A stretch of DNA of 63,732 nucleotides from positions 1 through 63,732 of the IMG/VR virus record IMGVR_UViG_3300028559_000039. One strand, written 5' to 3'. How positions within the stretch are numbered: position 1 is the stretch's first letter; the number at the start of each line of letters is the position of its first letter. Source of the stretch: a virus. This document shows, one piece after another, positions 25,548 to 33,825 of the stretch. The position numbers and the translations under genes are program-made. The notes under the pieces were generated by a model. That model made no database searches. It was not told the DNA's origin and saw nothing but the letters and a program-made list of their open reading frames with translations.

Positions 25548-26099
25548 ATGGCTACTGCCATCATGCTAGACATGGAAACGCTTGACACAGCTACGTCAAC
25601 TGTTATTCTCACTGTCGGTGCGGTACTTTTTGACCCAATGGGTTCTGGTGTTATTGAGCGCCTAGAACTTCGTCCTACGATAGATGAGCAGACCGATGTA
25701 TATAATCGCACTATAAGTGATGATACCCTGCGTTGGTGGAGTGAACAGAGTCCCGAAGCCATCAACGAAGCGATGGGCGACCGTGATCGTATTAGCTATC
25801 GTGAATGTATGGAACAACTTTACAAGTTCTGTTGGAACAAAAAGAATATCTGGTCCAATGGATCTGTGTTTGACATCATGATCGCAGAGTCGGCTTTCAA
25901 AGACCTAGAGATGCGGGTGCCCTGGCAGTTTTGGGCTATTCGAGATTGTCGCACGATATATGATATTGCAGGTGTCAGTCTCAAGGACGGTGGGCATGTT
26001 ACCTCGCACAAAGCAGTAGAAGATGCTGAACATCAAGCGATTGTAGTTCAGCGTGCATATCAAAAACTCTATAATGCAGGCTTTGTTCACCTCAAGTGA
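25548..26099 (+). CDS. dexA: DEDDh 3'-5' exonuclease (DexA-like)
   Basis: This 183-residue exonuclease shows the DEDDh set: Asp and Glu in MLDMETL (8 and 10), Asp in SNGSVFDIMI, and His/Asp in SHKAVEDAEHQA. T4 DexA and related phage nucleases of this size degrade single-stranded DNA or RNA from the 3' end. It is driven by its own strong promoter, and its TGA overlaps the following ATG. Confidence 0.85.
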   Translation: MATAIMLDMETLDTATSTVILTVGAVLFDPMGSGVIERLELRPTIDEQTDVYNRTISDDTLRWWSEQSPEAINEAMGDRDRISYRECMEQLYKFCWNKKNIWSNGSVFDIMIAESAFKDLEMRVPWQFWAIRDCRTIYDIAGVSLKDGGHVTSHKAVEDAEHQAIVVQRAYQKLYNAGFVHLK

Positions 26100-26377
26100 T
26101 GAGAATGAATGTTCCTAGTAACATCGAAGACTTTGACTCAGATGATCCTGATATCGAGTTTCGCAAGAAACGACAGGACTATTGGAACATGATCACGAAA
26201 GTCCGCCTCGAGGCTATCGACGAGGACTTTGTAAGAAACTTCGACCTTGACGATTTCAGTATGCATGTAGAACGAAACTATGGTCTCAGGATGCATATTG
26301 TTAATAACAAGATTACCGATAAGTTTGACATCGTTGACGAAAAGTTGTATGTTTTGTTTCTATTGAAATGGAAATAG
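26099..26377 (+). CDS. Small protein, fourth member of the local family
   Basis: ATG 26099 (TGATG overlap) gives 92 residues ending ITDKFDIVDEKLYVLFLLKWK, the clearest example of the C-terminal signature shared with 24479, 24694 and 24963. The N-terminal part is acidic. It lies between the exonuclease and the polymerase fragment. Function unknown. Confidence 0.55.
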   Translation: MRMNVPSNIEDFDSDDPDIEFRKKRQDYWNMITKVRLEAIDEDFVRNFDLDDFSMHVERNYGLRMHIVNNKITDKFDIVDEKLYVLFLLKWK

Positions 26378-26956
26378 ATGAGAATTGATTCAGACGTTGA
26401 CATTGACACCGGCGACCGTGACAAGATACTTGGCTTGATCAAATATATTCCTGCGTCGATGCGCAATGTAACTCCTATTAGGAAGCATCCTAGTGGTGTA
26501 TATATCACTGATATACCATATGACCCTACTTATGATATGTCATCTCTTGATTACAAAGAAGCCGAAGATCGTGGATATTTTAAACTAGATTTACTAAATG
26601 TTCATGTCTACAATCTAGTTCGTGACGAAGAACATCTGATTAACTTGATGCAAGAACCAGATTGGTCAATGTTGAAAAATAGGAAAGTTGTCGAGCAACT
26701 GATACACCTAGGTAATCAATATAATACAATCAGACGAATGCCGGAACCCATAGATTCTATTCCTAGACTAGCGATGTTTCTAGCAGTAATCAGACCTGCA
26801 AAACGACATCTATTAAACAAGTCTTGGAAAGAGATCAACGAAACCGTCTGGGATAAAGATGATACTGGCTACCATTTTAAGCGTTCGCATAGCCTTGCCT
26901 ACGCAATGTTGGTTGTAGTTCATCTTAATCTTTTAGCAGAAAACATAGAATTATAA
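26378..26956 (+). CDS. DnaE-like (C-family) DNA polymerase core, C-terminal fragment
   Basis: The 192 residues match bacterial DnaE from its catalytic Asp motif onward. DSDVDIDTGDRDKIL matches PDFDVDF...KRD, KHPSGVYI matches KHAGGVVI, GYFKLDLLNV matches VKFDFLGL (third catalytic Asp), AMFLAVIRPAKRHL matches ALVALFRPG, and GYHFKRSHSLAYAMLV matches GYGFNKSHSAAYAL. It has no intein and starts exactly where the fragment at 47510-48016 ends in a DnaE alignment. All three catalytic aspartates are kept. Known DnaE is over 1100 residues, so this is a stripped core; polymerase activity is unproven. Confidence 0.78.
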   Translation: MRIDSDVDIDTGDRDKILGLIKYIPASMRNVTPIRKHPSGVYITDIPYDPTYDMSSLDYKEAEDRGYFKLDLLNVHVYNLVRDEEHLINLMQEPDWSMLKNRKVVEQLIHLGNQYNTIRRMPEPIDSIPRLAMFLAVIRPAKRHLLNKSWKEINETVWDKDDTGYHFKRSHSLAYAMLVVVHLNLLAENIEL

Positions 26957-26959
26957 ATA
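26952..26959 (+). promoter_or_regulatory. T4-type late promoter motif (TATAAATA)
   Basis: This is the exact T4 late consensus octamer, 19 nt before the deformylase ATG. Late transcription of that gene is inferred. Confidence 0.6.
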
Positions 26960-26978
26960 ACATTTAAAGAAGAACACG

Positions 26979-27488
26979 ATGAATTTAGAACTACTTAACG
27001 AAAATGATCCACAACTGTTAGAAGTCTCGTCGCCGTGGGATTTTGAAGTGGATGGCAGCCCCGAAGAACTCGTAAGCGAAATGGTCAAAACATTGACTAT
27101 TAATGGCGGAGTCGGACTTGCCGCGCCACAATGCGGCATCAGCAAGCGTATTTTTGTCATGGGCAACTTCATTAAACTAGTCGTGTGCATTAATCCAAAA
27201 ATTGTTGGTCTATCTGAACAGCGTGAAGTAGATATAGAAGGCTGTTTGAGTTTTCCTAATCTTTGGTTGAAGGTAAAGCGCCCAACCGAGTGCATCGTGC
27301 AATATCAAGATGTCAGTGGTCAGATTGTTGAACGTGAACTTGCTGGATTAGAGGCACGGGTGTTCCTGCATGAGTATGATCACTTGCTTGGGGTAACGTT
27401 CGATCAAAGGGTAGGAAATTTAAGTATGAAGATGGCTAAAGAGAAACGCAAGAAAAGTTTAGCAAAGGTAATTAAGGCATCCGTTTAA
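26979..27488 (+). CDS. def: Peptide deformylase
   Basis: The 169-residue protein contains all three deformylase motifs: GVGLAAPQ (44-51), EGCLS (87-91, metal Cys) and HEYDH (131-135, two metal His and the catalytic Glu). It removes formyl groups from new proteins. Phage deformylases are common in aquatic T4-like phages and are thought to sustain host protein turnover. A Lys-rich tail follows the domain. It converges with the minus-strand gene, overlapping by 17 nt. Confidence 0.94.
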   Translation: MNLELLNENDPQLLEVSSPWDFEVDGSPEELVSEMVKTLTINGGVGLAAPQCGISKRIFVMGNFIKLVVCINPKIVGLSEQREVDIEGCLSFPNLWLKVKRPTECIVQYQDVSGQIVERELAGLEARVFLHEYDHLLGVTFDQRVGNLSMKMAKEKRKKSLAKVIKASV

Positions 27489-27852
27489 TGAACATAACGC
27501 TTTTGCGTTTCGCTCGTTTTTTCGTGAAATCTGTCATACTAACGACTGGGCCATAGACGATATCTAAACTCTTGTTGTTAAAAGTACGAATATAAGGTTT
27601 AAAGATAGCCCATTCATCTTTCAAGAATATGTTGATGGGGATCGTTCTATTTGATTCCCACCACCAAACTTCACCCAATTCTAAGAATTTCGTTCTTAGT
27701 TCAGGGAGAGCTAACGAACCATAGTCATACATAGTAGTGACCACATAATCTCGATTCTGAATGATGCCAACATAGTCTTGTTGGGCATAGGAACAGACCG
27801 TTATAAACGGGTAATTTTCGTTTAGTTTCTTAAAAAAATCGTTTGCGTTCAT
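27472..27852 (-). CDS. Hypothetical protein
   Basis: The 126-residue protein begins NANDFFKKLNENYPFITVCSY and has a Trp-rich middle (GEVWWWESNRTIPI). It is the first of two minus-strand genes. On that strand TGTAAATA and TATACT lie 5-17 nt before the ATG, so expression from a late or leaderless promoter is possible. No function recognised. Confidence 0.6.
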   Translation of the reverse strand: MNANDFFKKLNENYPFITVCSYAQQDYVGIIQNRDYVVTTMYDYGSLALPELRTKFLELGEVWWWESNRTIPINIFLKDEWAIFKPYIRTFNNKSLDIVYGPVVSMTDFTKKRAKRKSVMFIKRMP

Positions 27853-27906
27853 GCTAAAGTATATTTACACCAAATTGCCCAAAGTTAATATTTTCATATT
27901 ATAGGG

Positions 27907-28749
27907 TTAGTTAACGACTTTCCAACCCTTTGCTGAAACGTACCCGCGTTCACCTCTTATTACCGCATTTAATGTACTTCTAGGGATGTCAAATGAATCT
28001 ATTAGTTCTTTCTTTGTGCAGTGCTTTTCAGTACCATCAGTATGTACAAAATTATACAATGCGGTGTCCACCTTACCATGTACTGAGGTATTTCTGCTCA
28101 TTCGCCATCCACAACATGTCTTTATATCACCGCGTATAAGACTACTGATTACTTTAAGGGATAATCCATATTGATTAGATAACTCTAGTTTTCCGCAAGT
28201 TTCTTCAACGCCGGATTCGTGGTAAAACGTGTGTACTTTATGAAAGCTCGGGTGGTTCATTCCTAAAGCATTATGCTGTGTTTCAGGTGTAATCCTCCAT
28301 CCTTTTACTGACGGTTGTTTGCCGTGAATAACTTCACTGAGATTTCCCCCGTTTAATTTATATTTGATCCGAAAATCGTACTGGGTAGATTCTTCAATCT
28401 TACCGTTGACATGATAAAAGGTGTACACTTTTTGATCATAACTAGGGTTTTTATCTCCTAATAAACCATAGTTGTTGATTCGTCCGGATGTACCCTCGCC
28501 ACCGTCAGTTCGGTTACGAAGTATACCGGTTCCTATATCTTTTCTACCATACCAACGAATCATTCTGCGTTCAATAGCCAATGCTCCGAGTTCGGTTAAG
28601 TTTCGTTCAAGGAATATGATTTTGGATTTATCTTTGGGAACAGGAACAGCATGATTCGGATCATATGCTCGTTTATCTTTGCCTTTTCCTATATAGTAAG
28701 GGGTGTTGTCACTTTTGCGTAGGTATGCGTACACATAATAAATAGTCAT
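27907..28749 (-). CDS. GIY-YIG homing endonuclease
   Basis: This 280-residue protein starts with a GIY-YIG domain: YYVYAYLR, then [13 protein letters not shown], then Glu in [11 protein letters not shown] and the NRTDGGEG end. The C-terminal 170 residues hold three repeats of HxNG(K/V)EE plus GW-type motifs ([40 protein letters not shown]), probably DNA-reading modules. It stands alone on the minus strand with AAGGAAAC before the ATG and a GATAAATA motif upstream (28813-28820). It does not interrupt a visible gene. Confidence 0.85.
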   Translation of the reverse strand: MTIYYVYAYLRKSDNTPYYIGKGKDKRAYDPNHAVPVPKDKSKIIFLERNLTELGALAIERRMIRWYGRKDIGTGILRNRTDGGEGTSGRINNYGLLGDKNPSYDQKVYTFYHVNGKIEESTQYDFRIKYKLNGGNLSEVIHGKQPSVKGWRITPETQHNALGMNHPSFHKVHTFYHESGVEETCGKLELSNQYGLSLKVISSLIRGDIKTCCGWRMSRNTSVHGKVDTALYNFVHTDGTEKHCTKKELIDSFDIPRSTLNAVIRGERGYVSAKGWKVVN

Positions 28750-28812
28750 GCTGATGTTTCCTTCTATAGCATTAGAGTAGTTGGGGATTCGTACTCCCGC
28801 GAACTACATCTT

Positions 28813-28820
28813 TATTTATC
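28813..28820 (-). promoter_or_regulatory. Late-type promoter motif (GATAAATA) for the GIY-YIG gene
   Basis: The octamer reads GATAAATA on the minus strand, 64 nt upstream of the endonuclease ATG and back to back with a plus-strand copy at 28828. Confidence 0.5.
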
Positions 28821-28827
28821 TCCCGAT

Positions 28828-28835
28828 GATAAATA
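28828..28835 (+). promoter_or_regulatory. Late-type promoter motif (GATAAATA)
   Basis: It lies 27 nt before ATG 28863 of a virion protein and matches the octamer found before other structural genes in the window. Confidence 0.6.
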
Positions 28836-28862
28836 TTAGACGACAAAGGTGATTAATATAAT

Positions 28863-29642
28863 ATGTCCTACTCTACATCAGTATTTGTTTACGTTCAGAG
28901 GCAGATTGTTATTGTTAACACCGGCAACTCAAGAAGGATATATTTACCCGTGTATAGCAAGCCTCTGACACTCCATAGGGGGGTAGATAATAGGTTAACC
29001 TTCCAGTTCCTCAACAGTGAGCAAAAACCCGTTGACATCACTGGCAAGGAAATAATTTGCAGAATCATCAACTCTGACGGCACCGAAGTTCTTATTCAAA
29101 AAGCTCTTAATTTGCAATTAGCATTGACTGGAATCGCAGCACTTGAACTTAACGCTGCGGAAGTTGAAGACATCCCTGCTCAGAAATGCTATTATTCATT
29201 AGAGATTCCTGTCGGTGCGTTTAACTATCCAGTATTCGTAGATCAGAACGCAGGAGCGCGCGGTGATTTGAATGTAGTTGACTCAGTTCTCCCGTCGTTC
29301 GTGCCGTCATCCAACATTACCATTCCAACTGGTCAACCTTTCCCCAATCTCAATAACCAAACCGAGTGGACATTACCAGCTAATGCACGTTCATACTACA
29401 GCAGTGTAATCAATACTCAGGATAATCCAATTCTTACGATCCAAACTACATTCAACGAATACAACGGCAATGTGTTAATTGAAGGATCCTGTCAGCCAGA
29501 CACTGACTGGTACCCGATAACTGACGATTACTACGCCAATACGAGTGACACGGTTGGATATACTATCAGGGGTTATCATCCATTCGTAAGAATGGTATTC
29601 GAATCTGATTCAGGCGAAGTTACAAAGATTTTGGCTAGATAG
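28863..29642 (+). CDS. Virion structural protein
   Basis: The 259-residue beta-rich protein contains LTLHRGVDNRLTFQFLNSEQ followed by DITGKEIICRI. This is the pattern of the N-terminal domain of phage baseplate upper proteins (BppU-like), which binds the tail. The C-terminal half (ILTIQTTFNEYNGNVLIEG, YTIRGYHPFVRMVFE) is another beta sandwich. A late-type promoter precedes it. The structural role is inferred from sequence type and promoter. Confidence 0.65.
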   Translation: MSYSTSVFVYVQRQIVIVNTGNSRRIYLPVYSKPLTLHRGVDNRLTFQFLNSEQKPVDITGKEIICRIINSDGTEVLIQKALNLQLALTGIAALELNAAEVEDIPAQKCYYSLEIPVGAFNYPVFVDQNAGARGDLNVVDSVLPSFVPSSNITIPTGQPFPNLNNQTEWTLPANARSYYSSVINTQDNPILTIQTTFNEYNGNVLIEGSCQPDTDWYPITDDYYANTSDTVGYTIRGYHPFVRMVFESDSGEVTKILAR

Positions 29643-29656
29643 CTTAACCGTAATAC

Positions 29657-29684
29657 TTGAGTTTCATATCAAATATGTTACAAT
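29657..29684 (+). promoter_or_regulatory. Sigma70-type promoter for primase, near-leaderless
   Basis: TTGAGT, a 16-nt spacer and TACAAT. The -10 ends 5 nt before ATG 29690, so at most a nucleotide or two of leader is possible. Confidence 0.7.
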
Positions 29685-29689
29685 AGACT

Positions 29690-30661
29690 ATGTTTGATGT
29701 CCTGACACTTATTCAAGGCAAGAAAAAGCGTACACAAGATGGCTGGTATAGCTTCAATGCTCCTTGCTGTCATCATCGCGGACATAGTGTTGACACAAGA
29801 ATGCGCGGCGGCATTAAACACCATGGTGAAAATTGGACCTTTCATTGCTTCAACTGTGATTTTAAGTGTAGCTTTATATTAGGTAGACAATTTTCGATTG
29901 TGACCAAACAGTTCCTTGGTTGGTTAGGTATCGATGAGAATCAGATTACCAGATGGAATCTAGAAAACCTACGACATAAGGATTTGATCGAATATGTTAC
30001 AGAAGCCAAGCAAAAAATCAATCTCAAATTCAACGAAGTTCCTCTTCCTGTAGCTGAACTATTAGACGAGAATAATCCAAAGCATAAACCATTTGTAGAT
30101 TATATAAACAGTAGGGGACTGAAAGCTACGGATTATCCGTTCATGGTTACTCCAGATGACTATGGAAGAAATAGTAATAGAATCATCATTCCCTATACGT
30201 ACAAGAACAAGATAGTAGGACATACTAGTCGTTATCTCGACAACCGCGCGCCCAAATTTATTAAAGATCAACAACCTGGTTTCGTGTTTGGATATGATTT
30301 GCAGAAACCAAACTGGGAAATATGTATCGTAGTTGAAGGCATATTCGATGCACTATCTCTTAACGCATTAGCACTTACACACAACACAATTAGTGAAGAA
30401 CAAGCAGGACTTATACGTAAACTTAATAGACGAGTCATCGTCGTCCCTGATCAGGATAAAACAGGATTACTGATATGCGAACAAGCATTAGAGTTCGGTT
30501 TTCAAGTGTCTATTCCAGACTGGGGCTCAGGAGTAAAAGATGTTAATGATGCCGTACTAAAATATGGTAAGCTACCAACACTTTTATCTATCTTACAAAA
30601 TGCGACAAGCAGTAAAATCAAAATAGAAATGGCGAAAAGAAAACATGATAAAAAACTTTAA
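29690..30661 (+). CDS. 61: DNA primase (T4 gp61-like)
   Basis: The 323-residue primase has an N-terminal zinc site (CCHHRGH at 26-32, CFNC at 53-56) and a Toprim catalytic core (VVEGIFDALSL, then VVPDQDKTG). It makes primers with the gp41 helicase encoded immediately downstream, which starts 17 nt inside its end. No ribosome site precedes the ATG, in keeping with the promoter position. Confidence 0.9.
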   Translation: MFDVLTLIQGKKKRTQDGWYSFNAPCCHHRGHSVDTRMRGGIKHHGENWTFHCFNCDFKCSFILGRQFSIVTKQFLGWLGIDENQITRWNLENLRHKDLIEYVTEAKQKINLKFNEVPLPVAELLDENNPKHKPFVDYINSRGLKATDYPFMVTPDDYGRNSNRIIIPYTYKNKIVGHTSRYLDNRAPKFIKDQQPGFVFGYDLQKPNWEICIVVEGIFDALSLNALALTHNTISEEQAGLIRKLNRRVIVVPDQDKTGLLICEQALEFGFQVSIPDWGSGVKDVNDAVLKYGKLPTLLSILQNATSSKIKIEMAKRKHDKKL

Positions 30662-32045
30662 CGCAGACGTGCAAGAACTATTCTTAAGAATGATGGTTAC
30701 AAATGCAGACCTATACACTCGTGTTATGAATATCATGAATCCAGCAAATTTTGATCGTACGCTTCGGCCCGTTGCAGAATTCATAGTAGAACATTCTACA
30801 AAGTATAGCGTGATGCCTGATCCCTTGCAGATCAAAGCAACGACCGGAACAACTATCGATACTATCCCTGAACTAGATGAGGGGCACTACGATTGGTTCT
30901 TGGAAGAATTTGAATCATTCACAAAACGCCAAGAGCTTGAACGAGCTATCCTCAAAGCAGCCGACATGCTTGAGAAGGGAGAATTCGATCCAGTCGAGAA
31001 ACTGATTAAAGACGCGGTTCAGATCAGCCTCCAGAGGGATATGGGTACTGATTACTTTGCTGATCCTAAACAGCGTATCCATAAGTATTTCAACGCAGGT
31101 GGACAAGTCAGTACTGGTTGGCCTCAGATGGATCGCCTGTTGTACGGTGGATTTAGTCGCGGCGAGTTGAACATCTTTGCGGGTGGTTCTGGTTCTGGTA
31201 AGTCACTTGTCATGATGAACATCGCTTTAAACTGGCTACAGCGAGGCCTCAGTGGAGTGTATGTTAGTCTCGAACTATCAGAAGAATTAACTTCGTTGCG
31301 CACAGATGCGATGTTAACCAGCATGAGTACAAGAGACATTCGCAAGGACATTGAAACGACTGGCTTGAAGGTCGTGATGATGGGCAAGAAGTCTGGTAAA
31401 TATCGTGTTAAGGGTATGCCTGCACAAAGCACAGTAAACGACATTCGTAGCTATCTCAAAGAAGTTCAGATTCAGACCGGTATCAAAGTAGACTTCGTGA
31501 TGATCGATTATCTTGATCTTGTCATGCCAGTCTCAGTGAAAGTCAATCCAAACGATCAGTTTATCAAAGATAAGTATGTCTCGGAAGAACTTAGAAACCT
31601 AGCGAAAGAACTAGGTGTTCTCATGGTAACTGCGTCACAGTTGAATCGTTCGGCGGTCGAAGAGATCGAGTTTGATCATAGTCACATCGCAGGTGGTATC
31701 TCAAAGATCAATACTGCTGATAATGTGTTTGGTATCTTTACTTCACGCTCGATGCGCGAACGCGGTAAATACCAGATACAGTGTATGAAATCTCGTAGTT
31801 CGACTGGTGTAGGTCAAAAGATTGACTTAGAATATAACATTGAAACTATGCGTATTACTGATGAAGACCCAGAAGGTGATAGCAAGCCACAGCCTAGTGC
31901 AAGCCAGATCATGAGTCAGATCAAGAATACTAGCAGTGTCGGGACGAGCATAGATATATCACACCCATCTATTGAAGAAAAACGAGTAGTTCCTGACATT
32001 CAAAGCGCAAAATTAAAATCTCTATTGAATTCCCTTAAGAAATGA
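30645..32045 (+). CDS. 41: Replicative DNA helicase (T4 gp41-like, DnaB family)
   Basis: The 466-residue hexameric helicase has Walker A GGSGSGKS (180-187), Walker B-type VDFVMIDYLDLV, the VTASQLNR motif, and an Arg-finger region near QIQCMKSRSS. It has the T4 gp41 arrangement with an N-terminal helical domain of about 150 residues. It overlaps the primase gene, so the primosome pair is translationally linked. The C-terminal 70 residues are hydrophilic and probably flexible. Confidence 0.93.
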   Translation: MIKNFNADVQELFLRMMVTNADLYTRVMNIMNPANFDRTLRPVAEFIVEHSTKYSVMPDPLQIKATTGTTIDTIPELDEGHYDWFLEEFESFTKRQELERAILKAADMLEKGEFDPVEKLIKDAVQISLQRDMGTDYFADPKQRIHKYFNAGGQVSTGWPQMDRLLYGGFSRGELNIFAGGSGSGKSLVMMNIALNWLQRGLSGVYVSLELSEELTSLRTDAMLTSMSTRDIRKDIETTGLKVVMMGKKSGKYRVKGMPAQSTVNDIRSYLKEVQIQTGIKVDFVMIDYLDLVMPVSVKVNPNDQFIKDKYVSEELRNLAKELGVLMVTASQLNRSAVEEIEFDHSHIAGGISKINTADNVFGIFTSRSMRERGKYQIQCMKSRSSTGVGQKIDLEYNIETMRITDEDPEGDSKPQPSASQIMSQIKNTSSVGTSIDISHPSIEEKRVVPDIQSAKLKSLLNSLKK

Positions 32046-32059
32046 TTTTGTTTCTTTTT

Positions 32060-32067
32060 AATAAATA
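32060..32067 (+). promoter_or_regulatory. Late-type promoter motif (AATAAATA)
   Basis: A variant of the late octamer, 23 nt before ATG 32091. Confidence 0.45.
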
Positions 32068-32090
32068 CTGTTAGTAGGATTTTACTCTCA

Positions 32091-32336
32091 ATGCAGAAAA
32101 AAACAAAAAGCCTCCTCGAGGAGTTGCAGTCGTATAGTGAAACTCGTGATATCAATCACGTGATCGAATCGCGTGCATCTAATATCATCACGAGTGCTAT
32201 CAACTTGATAGAACTAATGCAGCGTAATTATTCTCCTGAAAAAGCAGAACTACTCGAAAAGAAATTGCTTAGTGCTATCCGAGGGAAGGATCAGGCAAGA
32301 TTTTCCAAAAGCTTAAGGAAGAAAAATGAAAATTAA
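32091..32336 (+). CDS. Conserved small phage protein
   Basis: This 81-residue helical, basic protein contains DINHVIESRASNIITSAINL and ends with a KRF-type basic tail (RFSKSLRKKN). The pattern recalls small conserved proteins found before head genes in marine T4-like phages, but no function is known to me. It overlaps the next gene by 11 nt. Confidence 0.6.
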   Translation: MQKKTKSLLEELQSYSETRDINHVIESRASNIITSAINLIELMQRNYSPEKAELLEKKLLSAIRGKDQARFSKSLRKKNEN

Positions 32337-32952
32337 TGAAATAGGATTACACAACGTAATCGGAGACGTAGGCGCTGCGGCATTTAGAAGTAAAGGTCAG
32401 CCCGGAACCACAATCAAGTCTCAGATGATTCAGGATATTTTTATCAAAGATTTTGTAGGAGACGCAGCAACTTCATTGAACAACGGCATCAAAGGCGGAT
32501 TGATTGATCCAAACGCAAAATCAACCATCCCAACCGAATCGAGGTATGACATGATGAATCATGTCCTCGAAAGTATTATTAATATTAACGAAGAAACAGA
32601 ACTAAGAACAATCAGTGATTTTATGATGGATTGGTTCGCTCATTATATGTACGGGGTAAATTGGGAATCGAGCAAAACGGTTGTTCAACAAAATCTCAAA
32701 AAATTACAGGATGAATATCCTAAAAACGTAAAAGAAAATCTCACGACTTTAGCAAGAGTTGGACTAGCATTAATTAGCGTCAACAAAGGAAGAGCGCCGG
32801 CGGGCGCTCCTCCAGAATTCACAAAAGCTCAACAACAAGAACTCGCATCTGTAGAAAAGATTAAAACTGAACTTGACAACTTGAGCAAGAGTAATCCCCA
32901 AGCTTATAATGAATTAGTTAGAGCTTTAAACCCAATTAATATTACAGGATAA
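32326..32952 (+). CDS. Hypothetical protein, possible virion component
   Basis: The 208-residue protein opens MKINEIGLHNVIGDV and later has SDFMMDWFAHYMYGVNW. The MKI-start resembles that of other late ORFs here. No enzyme motif is visible. It directly precedes a nucleotidyltransferase-fold protein and a ligase-like protein, forming a three-gene unit. Confidence 0.55.
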   Translation: MKINEIGLHNVIGDVGAAAFRSKGQPGTTIKSQMIQDIFIKDFVGDAATSLNNGIKGGLIDPNAKSTIPTESRYDMMNHVLESIININEETELRTISDFMMDWFAHYMYGVNWESSKTVVQQNLKKLQDEYPKNVKENLTTLARVGLALISVNKGRAPAGAPPEFTKAQQQELASVEKIKTELDNLSKSNPQAYNELVRALNPINITG

Positions 32953-32955
32953 ATT

Positions 32956-33825
32956 ATGCTTACAGAAGGCGGCTCGATGCCCGGAGTCGGTGCGATTCAT
33001 ATTAGTGAGATCGAACCTACTCTTAAGTCATTGGAAAAAGTATTAGGCATAGATTTGCGTAATAACACTCTGGGTAGTGTTGGTAAAAAGCAATTCTCGG
33101 GTGACATCGATGTCGCTATCGATATCAAACCAGATGATATTCCTGCCTTTGTTGAGAAACTAAAGTCCATTCCTGAGATCATGGAACTTGCTAAAAGTTC
33201 GGTGATCATGACTAAAGTTAAAATTGCTGATTACGATCCTGAGAAAGAAACGCCTGGAAAACCACGCACGGGATTTGTTCAAGTTGATTTTATGCCCGGC
33301 GATCCGGGTTGGATGAAAACATTCTATCATGCTCCGCACGAGAAAGACTCGAAATATAAAGGAGTTTATCGAAACATCTTGATTTCAACAATCGCTGCAT
33401 TTCTTGATCGCAAAGATTCTGAAGAAAAAATACCAGATGGTAGGTCACTTCAATCTGAACGATATATGTGGAGTTCATCCGATGGACTAGTCAGAGTTAA
33501 GAGAACACCTGAACCCAATAAAAAAGGTGACGGCTACACAAAGAAAAACATCAACAAGATCATCGATGGGCCCTATAAGAATCCAGACGAGATCGCCAAA
33601 GTACTTAAACTAGACGACGCAGATGACTTATATTCATATGAGACATTACATAAGGCAATGGACAAGAATTATCCACCTGAACTAGTCAAGAAAATACTAA
33701 AAGATTTCGCAAACAACTCGGTAGTCAAAGACGCGGGCGTTCCAGATGACATCAAGCCCGATCTATCAGAAGCTAAGATAGGTTCTACTGAATGGTTTAG
33801 GATATTGCTGGATACTATATTATGA
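32956..33825 (+). CDS. Putative nucleotidyltransferase-fold protein
   Basis: The 289-residue protein contains LGSVGKKQFSGDIDVAIDI (about 40-58), the hG[GS]-x(n)-DhDh signature of the DNA polymerase beta-type nucleotidyltransferase fold. A third Asp follows in FVQVDFMPGD. It may transfer nucleotides to RNA, protein or small molecules. It overlaps the downstream ligase-like gene (ATGA), which suggests they act together. The substrate is unknown. Confidence 0.65.
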   Translation: MLTEGGSMPGVGAIHISEIEPTLKSLEKVLGIDLRNNTLGSVGKKQFSGDIDVAIDIKPDDIPAFVEKLKSIPEIMELAKSSVIMTKVKIADYDPEKETPGKPRTGFVQVDFMPGDPGWMKTFYHAPHEKDSKYKGVYRNILISTIAAFLDRKDSEEKIPDGRSLQSERYMWSSSDGLVRVKRTPEPNKKGDGYTKKNINKIIDGPYKNPDEIAKVLKLDDADDLYSYETLHKAMDKNYPPELVKKILKDFANNSVVKDAGVPDDIKPDLSEAKIGSTEWFRILLDTIL

